A DNA stretch of 64,000 nucleotides from Prorocentrum cordatum (taxonomy: Eukaryota > Sar > Dinophyceae > Prorocentrales > Prorocentraceae). Positions 11,342 through 23,032 of this stretch are shown one piece after another; position 1 is the first letter of the stretch; each line of letters begins with the position of its first letter. Made by a program: the position numbers and the translations under genes. The notes beneath the pieces were generated by a model. That model saw only the letters and a program-made list of their open reading frames with translations. It did not search any database and was not told the origin of the DNA. Location: NCBI GenBank assembly GCA_963575745.1, contig CAUYUJ010018560.1, forward strand, positions 672,813 to 736,812. Direction: 5' to 3'.

Positions 11342-12640
11342 ATCCCCTATATCTTGTTCATGATCCTCCCGATATTTACCACTACATTTCGGATCCGAGG
11401 GGAGAAAGAGGTGGCGGCGGCGAAACTGCGTCGGGCCGAAGATCGAACAAATCGGGCAAAACCGCACTTCGAGAAACCTCAGAAATGTGCGACCTACCGT
11501 GCGCGTCGGAAGTGGTCGAAAATTGATGGCCCCACGACTGGAGCCTCAAGGAAGAGGAGGAAATAATTCGGAGGAGGGGGGATACAGAGGAAGAAGAGAA
11601 CGAGGAGGAGGAGGAGGAGGAGGAGGAGTGAATTCGCTTCGGGGGGAACGCAAGACATCGGCCGACCCGGCTCGATTTCCCACCTTGGCCGGGCGGTTGG
11701 GCGGTCCTGCCTGCCCTCGGGCGCAAGCGGGATGCAATCGGCAACAGCCCCAGCAAAGAGCCGAACTAAACTCCTGACCTCAGGTCGGGGCGGCGCGGGT
11801 TTCCGATCCACCTGACCGTAGAGGTCTGCGAAACCAGATCGACGACGCAACAGCTGTGCTATTCGCACCCTGCAACAAGTGTGCATTGCTGGGGGCATGA
11901 AACTACGATGCTTAAGATGGTGGCACGTACTGTAGACGACATCAACATACGGAGCTACGCCACCAAAGGCCTCCTAGAACATGTAAAAGCTCAGGGGGGA
12001 GGCCAAAAATCGCTTGACGATGATTTGGCGTTCCCGCTGGAGGCACACGTGGGCACACATGGCACTTGCTCCCGCGCCCCTACGCGTACACAGGATAACC
12101 GCGCGGGCACCAAAGATGCACCAGGGCGCTGCGCCCTCGCAACGAGAACAACTTTGCCTTCGCAACATGGGCCACATAAGTGCGAATACATGAACCTGGG
12201 AGCCTAAAACCTAAGATCGGCAGGTGGCCAAAGCGGCAAACGGGAATGCGATTTCGGCAGACGGAGATGCCTAAACTGCGTCGGGCCTCAAACCTGAGCC
12301 TCTACAATAGAAAATGAAGAAGCTGATTCACCTGCAGTTTCTTGGCACCGCCACTGTAGACGAAGGCCGAGGGGAGCAGGGGCAAATACAACCCAAGCTC
12401 CGAAAAACGCGAGCAACCAAGGATGTTACGAACGGACTCCCCCTGGGCGGCTACATGCTATGCAATCTTTCGTGAGACCTGTGGAGCTACCGCTACAGGT
12501 CCAACAGTTAAGAAAAGGTATTGAACAAAACAGCGAGCACACAAGGGGAAACCCTCTCTGTAACCCTCTCGAAAACAAACCCAAGATTCTGGACGCCTCT
12601 TAAGGGACATTTCGGGCTCATTTGTTTCAGCGCAGCGACC
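11342..12640. other. No gene recognised
   Basis: A plus-strand open frame of 108 codons at 11881-12207 has ordinary composition but no recognisable domain. A (GAG)n run lies at about 11600-11630. Nothing else can be supported. Confidence 0.4.
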
Positions 12641-12645
12641 GATCA

Positions 12646-13930
12646 TCAGGAAGGGGGAGCTGCTCCTGAGACACTGACCAGGTACGTTTCAAGTTGACGT
12701 TGCATGAACGGGACCTCACGGAAGGCCTGGGAATGCCCGAGAAAGACCTGAAGTTGTCGTACAAGTGCTTCATGACACTGCGCGTCCGTGCCGTCGAAGC
12801 TGAAGAAAAGCTCTTCAGCGTCCGTCAGGGCCGAGACTCTCTCGGCAACGCTACATCGGGCAGTCTGGCTCCTGATACGTACCTGGGCAGCCTGAGCGGG
12901 AAAATCAAGCGCTTTCATGTTCTGGGGGTCCAGGGAGGGGATGGCATTGGACGGGCCCCGAACAACAACTTGCATCATCCTTGCTTCCTGTCTGAGCACT
13001 TCAAGGGACGGGGAGCAGAGCTGGCCAGCGGAACTCAGGGACGAGGCCCAAGTCCAGGCCCTGCACCGAGAACGCTGTCCCGCGGAACTTGCCAAGTTGG
13101 AGCCTCCAGCTCTTCCCGTGGCCGTGCTGCCCCAACGTAATACCAAGATATCTCGCGCAAGGGGCTACCTGGCATTTGGCGGGGCGTCCGAATCGAGCGA
13201 TGCGGCGAGGAAACTCATCTTCCGAAACCCGCCCCGGGAGGACCGCGATCGTCTTACGAAAGCCGAAGCCGTCCCCGCCAGGATTCAGATTTCGATGGCG
13301 ATCGGGAACAGGATCGAGAGGCCTCAGCAAAAGCATATGCTTCGTGAAGAGGGGCGAGGGGCGGCATTCTCAACATCGGGTCGTAGGCCAAATCGAAAGG
13401 TGAACCAGGCATCGGGCAACCCTGCTAAAACCACAGGCTAGGTGGAATCCATGGTCTCGATTTCATCGAAACGACACAGCGCTGACCACATTGTCACACA
13501 TGGTCCGGATAACGTTTCGGCAGAGGCTTGGCCAGGGTAAAGATGAGGGCGGCATAAATGTGGCTGGGGAAGGCCGCCTTCAGATCCAAACATGCACATC
13601 CGCTGCGCTGCACAATGTTCTGCAAGGACGGCCAATGAATACACGTCGCTTCAAGATCCGGGATATCTCCCGACATCGAACGACCCCAAACAAAACTTCG
13701 ATAGTGGGGAGAAATCACTCCACTCATGGCATGCGACGCTGATCCACACGTTGACCGCCGCCGAAAGAATCATACTGTCCGTGTCCGAAGGAGATATGCA
13801 GCGTCTTCTCTGTGGCCCTCACCACGAAGATCGTGCCAGCGGACTCGACGCCCTTCGCTAGAAAGGTCTCCATGGCGCCATGAAAATTGGGTGTGTGAGG
13901 GGGGTAGCTTGGAGGACGTGAGGTGATGCG
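12646..13930 (-). pseudogene. Decayed LINE-type reverse transcriptase
   Basis: Minus-strand fragments in different frames line up as one reverse transcriptase, from high to low coordinate. A block SDTDSMILSAAVN (about 13790-13752) is like the conserved Asn/Asp-rich block before the palm. Next is a stretch with FVWGRS followed by LDLKAAFPS (about 13590-13566), the usual [L/F]D.[K/R]AAFPS motif. Then RYLGITLG (about 13157-13130) corresponds to the YLG motif after the catalytic box. Last, a C-terminal stretch carries GQLCSPSLEVLRQEA and GPSNAIPSL (frame 13146-12646). The YxDD box is not evident, and stops and frameshifts separate the blocks, so it is dead. No endonuclease domain or poly-A tail was identified. 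Confidence 0.7.
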
Positions 13931-13949
13931 AGCAAAAGGTCCCGGCGGC

Positions 13950-15490
13950 TCTCTCGCCTGCGCTTGACCCGCCAGAGAAAGGCAGGCCGTCTGGCCCAGG
14001 TCGGGTGCCCTGCTAGGCATCTTTTCCGCCGTGCTCAAAAACTGTTCGTGCTGCAGCTTCCAGCAAATCTCGAAGGGGACTTGCTGAGAGTAGGGCTCGG
14101 AAAATTTCAACCGGTCCCTGGAAACATCGACCTCCTCGGACACATGATCTCAATATCTGGCAAGCTCGCGGCAGGACTCGTTGCCTCAAGAACCGGTGCG
14201 CTGGCGTCGGCGCTGCAGGTCGATGCCGTGACTGTTGCTTCACTCTGGCCGAAGGGGATGCCGAGCGTGGTGTGGGACTGTGCGATTGCTGCCGTGGCCG
14301 CGACACCGAGGACCCTCCGGACCAGTCGGCGAAGATGTCGTATTCGAGGATGGGGCCGAAGATGCTGAAAGTGGCGTACAAGGGGTCGCGTCCGATACAA
14401 CGGTCAAGGTTCTGAGCGCGAATGGCCGATGGTGTGAGCGTCGACGCTGGAGCCGATGATGACGAAGGCGAGGTCGATGCGGGCGTCGGTGCGGGCACCG
14501 CCACGTCGATGCAGGAGTAAACGATGACGGTGCAGATGTCGGAGGTGTCGGCGCTGGTGCTGGTGCTGGCTGGCATGGACGATGCAGCGTCTGGGATGAC
14601 GGGCGGCAGGATGAGGGGTTCCTGGCGGTGGTGCCGATGGTCGCGATCCTCGTGGTGGCACTGCTGTTCGTAGTCAAAGTGGTGCTGCTTGTGCTGCTGG
14701 TCGTGGTCGTGGGGGCGGCTGAGTACTGCAGCGGTTCGCACAGCCTCAGCTGCCGCCTCCCTGAGGTCGTGAGCTGTCGGATAAGCGACTCCGGACCCCC
14801 GGCAAGAACGTGAAGTGGTTGTGATGCTGCTTGTGGTGCTGCTGCTGGTGTTGTTGCTGTCGCCGTCGTGATCGGTCGCAGTCGTGGCGATGGTGCTGCT
14901 CGTTGTCGTGATGCTGCGCGGAAGGACCTGGATGTTCTGGTCCGTGATGGTGCTGGCGTCGGCGTGGGAGCAGGCGCTGGCACGTGTGCTGGGGTGGGCC
15001 CCCCACGCGGCGTGTTGCCCTGCACCGTCCGGCCGCTCACGACGCCAGTTGCCATTGAGCCGCTCTCGATCGGGCCATCCACTATGCCGTTGACGAGGAT
15101 GCCGAGATGCCGCGCGGCCGCCGCGTCGGCGGCGATGAGGCGTCGGTGCCGCGCGGCGCGGCGGGGCGGCGGTGGCGCCGAGGGTGGCGGCCTCCCGAGC
15201 CCCGTGGGAGCTGCAGGGCCGCTCGAGGGTTGGGCGGCCCGCCGTCTGGGCGGCGTGGGGCCCAGCCCTGGGCGGGCAGTGGGGGCCGGAGGGCCCCCGC
15301 CGCCGCCGCCCGGGCCGAGCGGCCGCCCCGCGGCCTCGCGGGCGCCGCGGCGCCAGCTCGTGGCGCGACGCTGCCGGCTGCCGGGCGCCGCGAGGGGCGC
15401 CCCACCCAGCCCCGCACAGGAAAGGTAGCGCCTTCCTCCTCCCCCTCCTCATCATCACCACCACCACCACCTCTGCCAACAGCACCATCA
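13950..15490. other. Low-complexity GC-rich interval
   Basis: The 492-codon minus-strand frame and its overlapping plus-strand frames are His/Ser/Thr/Pro or Gly/Arg/Ala-rich, matching degenerate GTG/GTC repeats (14480-14960) and extreme GC (15100-15420). I do not regard any of them as a gene. Confidence 0.5.
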
Positions 15491-15495
15491 CCCTC

Positions 15496-15530
15496 CTCCT
15501 CCTCCTCCTCCTCCTCCTCCTCCTCCTCCG
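15496..15530. repeat. (CTC)n microsatellite
   Basis: Pure CTC run directly upstream of the copia-like pseudogene. Confidence 0.95.
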
Positions 15531-15544
15531 ACAGCGATCGGAGT

Positions 15545-16750
15545 CAGTGCAGGACTACATTTCAAGGCGACCAATGGACTATGAGAGGTTGAAGTCACTC
15601 TCGGCACATACGACGGTGAGCGAAGACCTGCGAAAATAATGTGTGTTGAAGTTGGCAAATATCAGCATGACCGAGCATAAGGCCATCCTCGGGAAGCGCA
15701 ATAACGAGTACATCTGGGACGACGGGACGGCGGCGATGCAGATCCAGCTAGACACTACTGGTCGGGAAGATCGTAGACATGGACGATATGGGGCCGATGC
15801 AGCCAAGTAGGAAGACGAAGAAGATGCTCTCCTGGGAGAGCACGGTGGCCGTACGACGACGGAGACACCTTCAGCGACTCGGATTACGAGGCCCTGGCTG
15901 CCGACATCAACGAGTTCGAGGGGGTCATATACGACCTCGACGCTGAGGAGATCAGCCAGGAGGAGTGCAACACTTTGGCAGCAGAAGCTCAACGACTGGG
16001 ATGGAAGGCTGGACGCCGAAACCACAAGCCCAACTACGAACAGGCTCAGGAGCATCTAGCTCAGAGTAAGTCGAACGGAGGCTGGAAGGCTACCATCAAC
16101 AAGACCCGATGATAAGCTCAAGAAGATCAAGGCGCGCACGAACTGCAAGGCGTACGGCAAGAAGGGCCACTGAAAGGGTGACCCAGAGTGCGAGAAAACT
16201 AAACCATCAAGCAGCAGCTCGAGCCACATCCAGCGTGGTGGACGTGGTGGACGTGGAGGCTTCAAGGACGACCTGGAGATTTTCTGCGTCGAGCTGGCTT
16301 TGCGATGGCAACGGCGATCAAGCTGCTCTTGGCAGACAGCTGTATGGACCTGCAGGCCATCCGGCTGGTCAACGATCAGCTGGCCACCATGGACGCGACC
16401 ATGGAAAGAGATCGACAACCTGACGACGATGGATATTACGAGGGACATGGAGATCAAGAAGCCCTGGGCACTGAACGCCGAGGACCACCAACACTACTAA
16501 CTTCAAGATAGATTACCAATGGTACCTGAAGAGTCGGAGGAAGATCCGACACCATATTCAGACAACAGAACGTGGCCATATGGCGAACCAGAACGCGAGA
16601 GCGACCTGACGGACTATGTAGGAGAGAACACCACAGAGGTATATCTACAAAGCATCACAGAGAAGGTGAAGCAGATCTCAGCCACGCGGATCAGCTGCCT
16701 GGATACGCAGCAAGCCTATCTTGATTTCATGGAGTGTGGTGTGATGACTG
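15545..16750 (+). pseudogene. Decayed copia-type gag (LTR retrotransposon)
   Basis: Plus-strand fragments resemble a gag polyprotein. First come helical charged stretches (MDYERLKSLSAHTTVSEDL from about 15570, then an acidic stretch at about 15870-16080). Next is a zinc knuckle at 16144-16191 reading C-KA-Y-GKKG-H-stop-KGDPE-C: the second Cys is Tyr (TAC at 16153) and the residue after His is a stop (TGA at 16171), where this family has Trp. A further frame at 16519-16740 is acidic and may be the start of the protease/integrase part. There are several stops and frame changes. Dispersed family A begins near 16840, so the element is truncated. No LTRs were found. Confidence 0.6.
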
Positions 16751-16839
16751 GGCAAGGCACCGAATTGAACATCTGGCGCACATCACGATGGAGATGCGCG
16801 GTGAGGATGCAGGGGCCTCGGAAGGCCATGCCGCCACTT

Positions 16840-16955
16840 TGCGAGCGGGGCGCGGCCAGCGAAAGCAGCCAAGGATGGGCCGACGCGAAGGGGAAGGATG
16901 CAAGGGCAATATTGGAAAATTGCTCATCCTTACTGTCGGCTTGACTGTATGCACA
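16840..16955 (+). repeat. Dispersed repeat family A, copy 2
   Basis: AAGGATGGGCCG, GGATGCAAGGGCA, ATTGGAAAATTGCTCATCC and GGCTTGACTGTA, in the order seen at 4050-4160. Confidence 0.7.
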
Positions 16956-18000
16956 AGCTTCCGGAGGTCTGCGCGCCCTGAGGTGCCGCCAGGGGGGTCC
17001 ATCGCCAATCCCAGAAATTCCGGGCGGACCTCCGAAGGCTTACCCCAAAGCTCATCACGGGGGGTCTTGATTTGAGCTGTCTTGGGAAGTGTCTGGGGGG
17101 TCCTGGCGAAAGGCCCCCTCTTGCGGCTGGTCTGGGGGGGGAGTCCAAAGTTGCTCGTCCGGGAGGTTTGTGACCCCCCCTTTACTATGACATCTGGAGT
17201 GGGCGCTTATGTGTTCTATGCCTTCGATCCTGAGAGGGCCTCTGAGGCAGGGCGACGAAATCCATACAGATCCACTGCTCCCTGGCTGGGCCCATCCTGA
17301 ACCCAGCAGCGGTGTCTACGGCACGCTCTCCTGGCTCGGCCGGGAGTGCGTATACACAGCTCCTGGGCCCAGGAGGGGCCTGGCCAGGGAGCAGTGGATA
17401 GATACCCGTCGGTCGAAAGAAGTGGGTAGAACCATGAGGCAGGAAGGCGTCGGAAGCAGATTGGGCTTCCGCCCGCCCCCTGAAGAGGAAGGAACAGGTG
17501 AAAACACTCGATCACCGAAGGAGGAAGGCGCCTAAAGCAGAGTGGGATCCGAAAATCCCACAACAAATGCCTACTTTCAACAACCGACGGGTGCCCGGAC
17601 ATCCGACGTCTCGGTTCTTTCGCGACACGGGCCCCCGACCTCCCAACCACTTCCCCGGGAGGAGGAGGAGGAGGAGGAGGAGGAGGTGGAGGAGGAGGGG
17701 TAACGATGCGCGTCGGTCGGAGGTAGGTAGGCAAAAACATGAAGCAGGAGGGCGGATCGAGTAGATTGGGCGCAGGCCCTCCCAAACAATAGTAAACCAG
17801 TCGGAAGAGGTGGGCAGAAGCATGAAGTAGGAAGACGGATCGAGTAGATTGGGTTCAGGCCCTCACAGAGAGTAACTATCAAAACACAGCAGAACCATAT
17901 CGGTTACGTTGAGGAAAAATGTTTGAAACAGATTGGAATCAGCGAATCCAGAAACACCTACTTTCAACGACTGGCGTGTAGGGGGAAGGTACGGTAGGTG
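16956..18000. repeat. Repeat-derived interval with 130-bp hairpin
   Basis: Holds a hairpin with 30-bp arms at 17270-17299 and 17370-17399 (core ATCCACTGCTCCCTGGC, three mismatches), three tandem-like copies of the GTCGG..AGAAGCATGAAG block (17402-17480, 17710-17790, 17798-17870), and (GGA)n at about 17660-17700. No gene. Confidence 0.6.
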
Positions 18001-18210
18001 CGTACGGCGTCGGTGCGCGCAAAGGTTTCTGACCCCGCCTCGATCGTTCAGCCTCGAATCGATCGCGGTTCCGATCGTTCAAGGTTGAATTTCGTCGGAT
18101 GCAGTGGTGTCACCATGCCCCTCGGTGCTTCCGCGTCGCAGAATTCAACCCTGAACGCCTTCGCTGGCGTCGCCCGCGCGCCAACGCCGCAAGAACATAC
18201 CGCACAGTCA
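18000..18210 (+). repeat. Dispersed repeat family C, copy 2
   Basis: Same block order as 4690-4940, including CCGATCGTTCAAGGTTGA and CCCTCGGTGCTTCCGCG. Confidence 0.65.
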
Positions 18211-18284
18211 AAACTGACAGTAAGGGTGCGCGAGGAAGATGCAAGCCGCTTGGACGGGCACGGGCACGTCGAAGCGTTTCCAGT

Positions 18285-18395
18285 GGGGCTGGCCGTCGAA
18301 AGGGGTTACGGATGGACCGAAGAGGCAAGGATGCAAGGGTACCCTTGGGAAGGTTACTCATCCCTATCATCGGTTTCGACTGTAGGCGCAGGGGG
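18285..18395 (+). repeat. Dispersed repeat family A, copy 3
   Basis: GGATGGACCG, GGATGCAAGGGTAC, TTGGGAAGGTTACTCATCC and TTCGACTGTA. It is the most diverged of the three copies and is followed at once by family B GATGCATCG motifs (18395-18500). Confidence 0.65.
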
Positions 18396-18494
18396 GATGC
18401 ATCGACCTCGAGCGTCGATGCAGACTGCCGAATGTACAGTCTATACATCGTCGATGCATCGCCCTGACATCGTCGACGTATCAAACCTTCGAGG

Positions 18495-18600
18495 TCCATG
18501 CGTCCCCCCTATGCCTATCCGCCCCGCATCGTTGCCTCCGAAACACCAGCTCTTCGTCCCGAGGCCTTTTTGCGAGGGTGCGCCGCTGGATCTCCCCAAG
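18495..18600 (+). repeat. Direct repeat flanking the 7-bp satellite, left copy
   Basis: GAGGTCCATGCGTCCCCCC..ATGCCTATCC...CTTCGTCCCGAGGCCTT recurs at 20512-20600 on the far side of the satellite. Its first half also occurs at about 28630-28665. Confidence 0.75.
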
Positions 18601-18800
18601 GGGGGGCCCGATCCGTCGTCGGGGACCCCCCCCCCTCCCCCCCTTCCCCGATCCGTCGTCGGAACCCACCCCCCCCCTCCCCCCTTTCCCCGATCCGTCG
18701 TCAAGGACCCCCCCCCTCCCCCCCTTTCAAAAGAGGGGATCCGACCCCCCCCCCCCCCCCCCTTTGGCCGCAGACCCCCCCCCCTCCCCCCCTTTCGCCA
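18600..18800 (+). repeat. C-run tandem repeat (about 45-50 bp unit)
   Basis: Three to four degenerate copies of CCGATCCGTCGTC followed by runs of 8-18 C. Similar G/C homopolymer blocks occur at 20320-20400, beyond the satellite. Confidence 0.85.
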
Positions 18801-18835
18801 CGCCGCCCCCTTGACTTTGGAACCCGACCCCGCCA

Positions 18836-18900
18836 CCCCTACCCCTAGTCCTCACCCTAACCCAAAACCCAAATCCTAACCCCAACCACTAACCCCAGCC
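18836..18900 (+). repeat. Degenerate telomere-like CCCTAAA tract
   Basis: CCCTAACCC, AAACCCAAA and TCCTAACCCC in succession. This resembles degenerate (CCCTAAA)n, the complement of the TTTAGGG telomere repeat reported for dinoflagellates. It leads straight into the 7-bp satellite. Confidence 0.55.
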
Positions 18901-20315
18901 CCAAAGAGTACTCACTACTCATTACTCACTACCCACTACTGACTACTCGCTATTCGCTACTCACTTCTCAATACCCCCTATTCACTACTCCACTACTCAC
19001 GACTCACTACTCATTATCCACTAGTCACTACACACCACCACCCCCATTACTCGCTACTCACTACTCCCTACTCACTACTCCCTCCTCCCTCCTCCCTACT
19101 CACTACTCACTACTCACTCCTCACTCCTAACGACCCACTACTCAATACTCACTACCCACTAAGCACTACTTACTATTCCCTACTCACTACTCACTAATTA
19201 CTACTCATTACCCGCTACCCACTATCCACTACTCACTACTCACTACTCATTGCCCACAAATCACTGCTCACTACCCAATACTCGCTACTCGCTACTCGCT
19301 ACTCCCTACACAATACTGACTACACAGTACTCAGTACTCACTACTCGCTACTCCCATACACGCTACTCAATACTCACTACTCACTCCCCGCTACTCCCTA
19401 TTCACTACTCACTACTTACTACTCCCTACTCACCAGTCACTACATACTCTCTAGTCACTAGTCAAAACTCACTACTCACTAGTCACTAGTCACTAGTCGC
19501 TACCCACTACCCACTACTCACCAATCGCTACTCACTACCCACTATTCGCTACCCACTTCTTACTACTCACTGCTCAGTACTCCCTACTCCCTACTCGCTA
19601 CTCACTACTCACTACTCACTACTTACTACTCCATACTCGTTACTCACTAATCACTACCCGCTACTCAGTACTGACTACTCTCTACTCACTACTCACTACT
19701 CACTACGCCCTACTCGCTTCTCACTACTCACTACTCGCTACTCCCTACTCGCTACTCACTACTCACTACCCACTCCCACTACCAACTACTCTCTATTCAT
19801 CACTACCCATTACTCACTACTCACGACGCACTACGTAATACTCAGTACTCACTACTCACTACTCACTACTCACTGCTCACTACTCACTACTCGCTACTCA
19901 CTACTCGCTACTCACTACTCAGTACTCACTACTCACTACGCACTACTCACTACTCATTACCACTACGCACTACGCACTACGCACTACCCACTACTCACTA
20001 CTCACTAATCACTACTCGCCACCCACTACTCACTACCCACTACTCACTACCCACTACTCATTACTCCCTACTCCCTACTCAGTACTCATTACTCGCTACT
20101 CGCTACTCACTACTCACTACTCACTACTCGCCACTCACTACTCACATACCAGTACAGACTACTCACTATTCACTACTCACTACTCACCACTCCCTGCTCC
20201 CTACTCCCTACTCGCCACTCACTACCCACTTCTCACTACCCAATACTCACTACTCACTACGCACCAACTCACTACTCACTACTCACCACTCCCTACCCCC
20301 AACTCCGTACTCCCT
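18900..20315 (+). repeat. 1.4-kb array of a 7-bp repeat (ACTCACT)n
   Basis: Degenerate head-to-tail ACTCACT units (variants ACTCGCT, ACTCCCT, ACCCACT). No gene could be supported within it. The flanks share direct repeats (18495-18600 and 20512-20600) and C/G homopolymer blocks. Confidence 0.95.
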
Positions 20316-20511
20316 ACACGAGGGGGGGGGGGGTCCGACACCCCCCCCCCCATTCCAGCGCCAAGGGGGGGGGGGTCCGGACCCCCCCCCTCCCCTTGAA
20401 GGGTAGTGTATTCAAGGAGATCCATTGGCGCACTTTCCCTTTTGCAACGGTCCGTAGGGCCCGAGGGGGGCCCAGAATGCCGAAGACGGCGGAAAACCTC
20501 CGGGCCCGATT

Positions 20512-20605
20512 CGAGGTCCATGCGTCCCCCCTATGCCTATCCCCCTATCGCCGCCCCCGAAAGACTTCGTCCCGAGGCCTTCTTGCAACGGTCCGTGGGC
20601 CCGAG
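20512..20605 (+). repeat. Direct repeat flanking the 7-bp satellite, right copy
   Basis: Matches 18495-18600 (GAGGTCCATGCGTCCCCCC, then CTTCGTCCCGAGGCCTT). CTTTTGCAACGGTCCGTAGGG at about 20438 and CTTGCAACGGTCCGTGGG at about 20582 also form a local direct repeat. Confidence 0.75.
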
Positions 20606-20724
20606 GGGAGCCCCGGAGGCCGAAGAGACGGCGGAACACCACTGGGCACGCTTCCCTCGGAGCCCTCCTCCTCTGCCGTTCAGGGATGGGGCTCTGAAGG
20701 ACGGAGCCCTGAGGACGAGGGTCC

Positions 20725-20890
20725 TCCTCCTCCTCTTCCTCCTCCTCCTCCTCTTCCTCCTTCTCTTCCTCCTTTTCTTCCTCTTCCATCCTCCTCCTCC
20801 TCCTCCTCCTCCTCCTCCTCCTCCTCCTCCTGCTCCTCCTCCTCCTCCTCCTCCTCCTCCTCCTCCTCCTCCCCCCTCCTCCCTTCTCCT
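20725..20890. repeat. (CTC)n microsatellite
   Basis: About 165 bp of CTC with CTT and CTG interruptions. It underlies the long Leu-, Ser- and Glu/Arg-rich open frames on both strands here. Confidence 0.95.
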
Positions 20891-22260
20891 CCTCCATCCA
20901 GGGTCCGCAGTCCACCCCGACGCCCGCCGATCCGCGGCCCCCGGCAGTCTCGCTCCCGCGGGGGGGCAGCCTCTCCGGCCCGGATCCGTTTCTCGGGTGG
21001 CCCCCGGGGCCCGCTCCTTCGGGGCGCGTGTGCGCGTCTGCGCGGGACGCCTCTCGAAAACCCCTGCAATCGGTACGGCGCCAACGCGCACGAGGCGCGA
21101 GAGGGCGCGCAAAATGCAGCCCTGGAAAAGAGAGAAGCAAGGGCCCGAGAGGGGGGCAGTCCACCATCGAGGTGTCCGGGTGGGGGGGGGGTCTGTCCGG
21201 GCCCAGCTCCTGGCCCCCGAGGGCGGAGCGCTCTATGAGGACGATCCGCCAGCAGAGAGTCGCTCCCGACGCCGCTCCCGACGCCGAGTCTCTCCCGACG
21301 CCGAGTCTCTCGATAGGCGTCGGGGGGGGGGGCGTCACCCCCGCCGACGGCCCCACCTCGACCCCCGTCGCGGGCGGCCACCGCGCGCCGAAGGCGCTCC
21401 GACCCCCGTCGCGGCGCGAAGACGAGGCGAGGTTGACCCCCGTCGGGGGGGGTCCCCCCCACGCCTATGATCAAGAAACCCAGAGTATCTTCAGGGCCTC
21501 ATGGCTCAGGGCGCCGTCTTTGAACCGCCGATCTCCTTCACGGCGAGCAGAAGACCGCCCCCCCCCTCGAGCCGCAGCCCCCTCTGCGCGCGGGCCGGGC
21601 TCCAGAGAGTCGGGCGGCGCCCACGATCCCCGCGGCCCTGACGGGGCAGAGGAGCTGAAGGACCTCGGAATGCCGATCTCTGCGCACGGCGATGGCAAGA
21701 CCGGGCAGCGTCGAGTCATTCGGAGGTTGGTGGAATTACGCAGAAGGCATCCATACACCACCACCGTGCCAGGCCAGGGCCATCCTGGCCCTGGCATGGT
21801 GTGTACGCCCTCCTAGCCGATGCCAGAAGGGTCTTTACACCATCCTGGGACGGATGCCAGAAGGGTCTACGTCACGATAAAAACGTCTGTTCCACCATCC
21901 GAAAAAGCTGGTCGGAACAGCTAACACGCGTCCGACAGCACGTCGCGAAGAGGACCCACTGGGGGGCGAAAGTCCCCCGCAACTGCCCCTCCACTCCCAG
22001 CACCTCCAACTCCACCCCCGGTCGATCAGCGCGCCCAGCGACCTGGTCGATCCGTACTCGGATCGAGCTATGCACGGCCCCGCGCCCACTCGAGCCTTGA
22101 TCAGCGCCGCTCCCGATCGATCGACGGATCAGCGACCGATCGATCCACGAAGCAGGGCCCCCGCTGAGCAAGGGGCGCGTAGGCGAAAGCGAACGCGGGG
22201 CTCGGGGGAGGCTCCCGCCGCACCCTCAGAAAGTGGGCCCCCGTTCCTCCCTGTCATCCT
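20891..22260. other. GC-rich interval, no gene recognised
   Basis: Includes a short tandem repeat CGACGCCGAGTCTCTC at about 21275-21312, and a hairpin around 21757-21800 (CCAGGCCAGGGCC / GGCCCTGGCATGG) related to that at 17270-17399. The overlapping frames on both strands lack domains. Confidence 0.45.
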
Positions 22261-22263
22261 GCT

Positions 22264-22435
22264 CACTCTCCTCCTCCTCCTCCTCCTCCTCCTCCTCCTA
22301 CTCCTCCTCCTCCTCCTCCTCCTCCTCCTCCTCCTCTTCCTCCTCCTCGCCCCTCCTCCTGCTCCTCGTCCTCCTCCTCCTCCTCCTCCTCCTCCTCCTC
22401 CTCCTCCTCCTCCTCCTCCTCCTCCTCCTGCTTCT
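22264..22435. repeat. (CTC)n microsatellite
   Basis: About 170 bp of nearly pure CTC. Confidence 0.95.
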
Positions 22436-23032
22436 CCACCGCACCGCTCAACGGAGTGCTGTCCACCAAACCTGCAGGGTGGGCCCTCTCCATTTTCTGT
22501 GCACTTCAACTTTGGCTTCGTCTTCGGCTGTGGCTGCACCGTGAAGCGCCTTCGGGCCAGCTCACCCGAGCCAGATTTTCGGCTCGCACGGGTGCAACCC
22601 CCTCCTCTACTCCTCCACCCCTTCCTCCTGTCCGCCCCCTCCGCCTGACACACTTCGCCCTCGACCCTGAAGGATCGAGAAGGGAGGCTCCCGGACTTGC
22701 TCGTGGGGCGGTGTGGCGACTTGGGCTCTCTATTCGATCCCCTGGAATCCTGCTAAGGTCTCTGGAGACATCTGCGGTGACCTCCACGGACAACCGGGCA
22801 TCTTGAATCTCGGCGACACAATTTGTTTTCTCCTCCTCCTTCCCATAGACGAGGGAAGGACACGCACAGGAAGCGAATAACTCGGGGATCTCCGCGAGCT
22901 CGCGAATCCAAAGAATCTATCGGCGTGGGTCGGTCGCGGCCGTCCCGGGGCGCTCCAGGGGGGCCGTTGACCGAGCTTACCTTGAGGCTGTCTGATTCCT
23001 TTGCCACCTTCTCAATCCTCTCCTCGTCCTCG

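Noticed and set aside
14013-15491. 492-codon minus-strand frame
   Set aside because: Low-complexity His/Ser/Thr and Gly/Arg/Ala composition, with overlapping plus-strand frames of equal quality.
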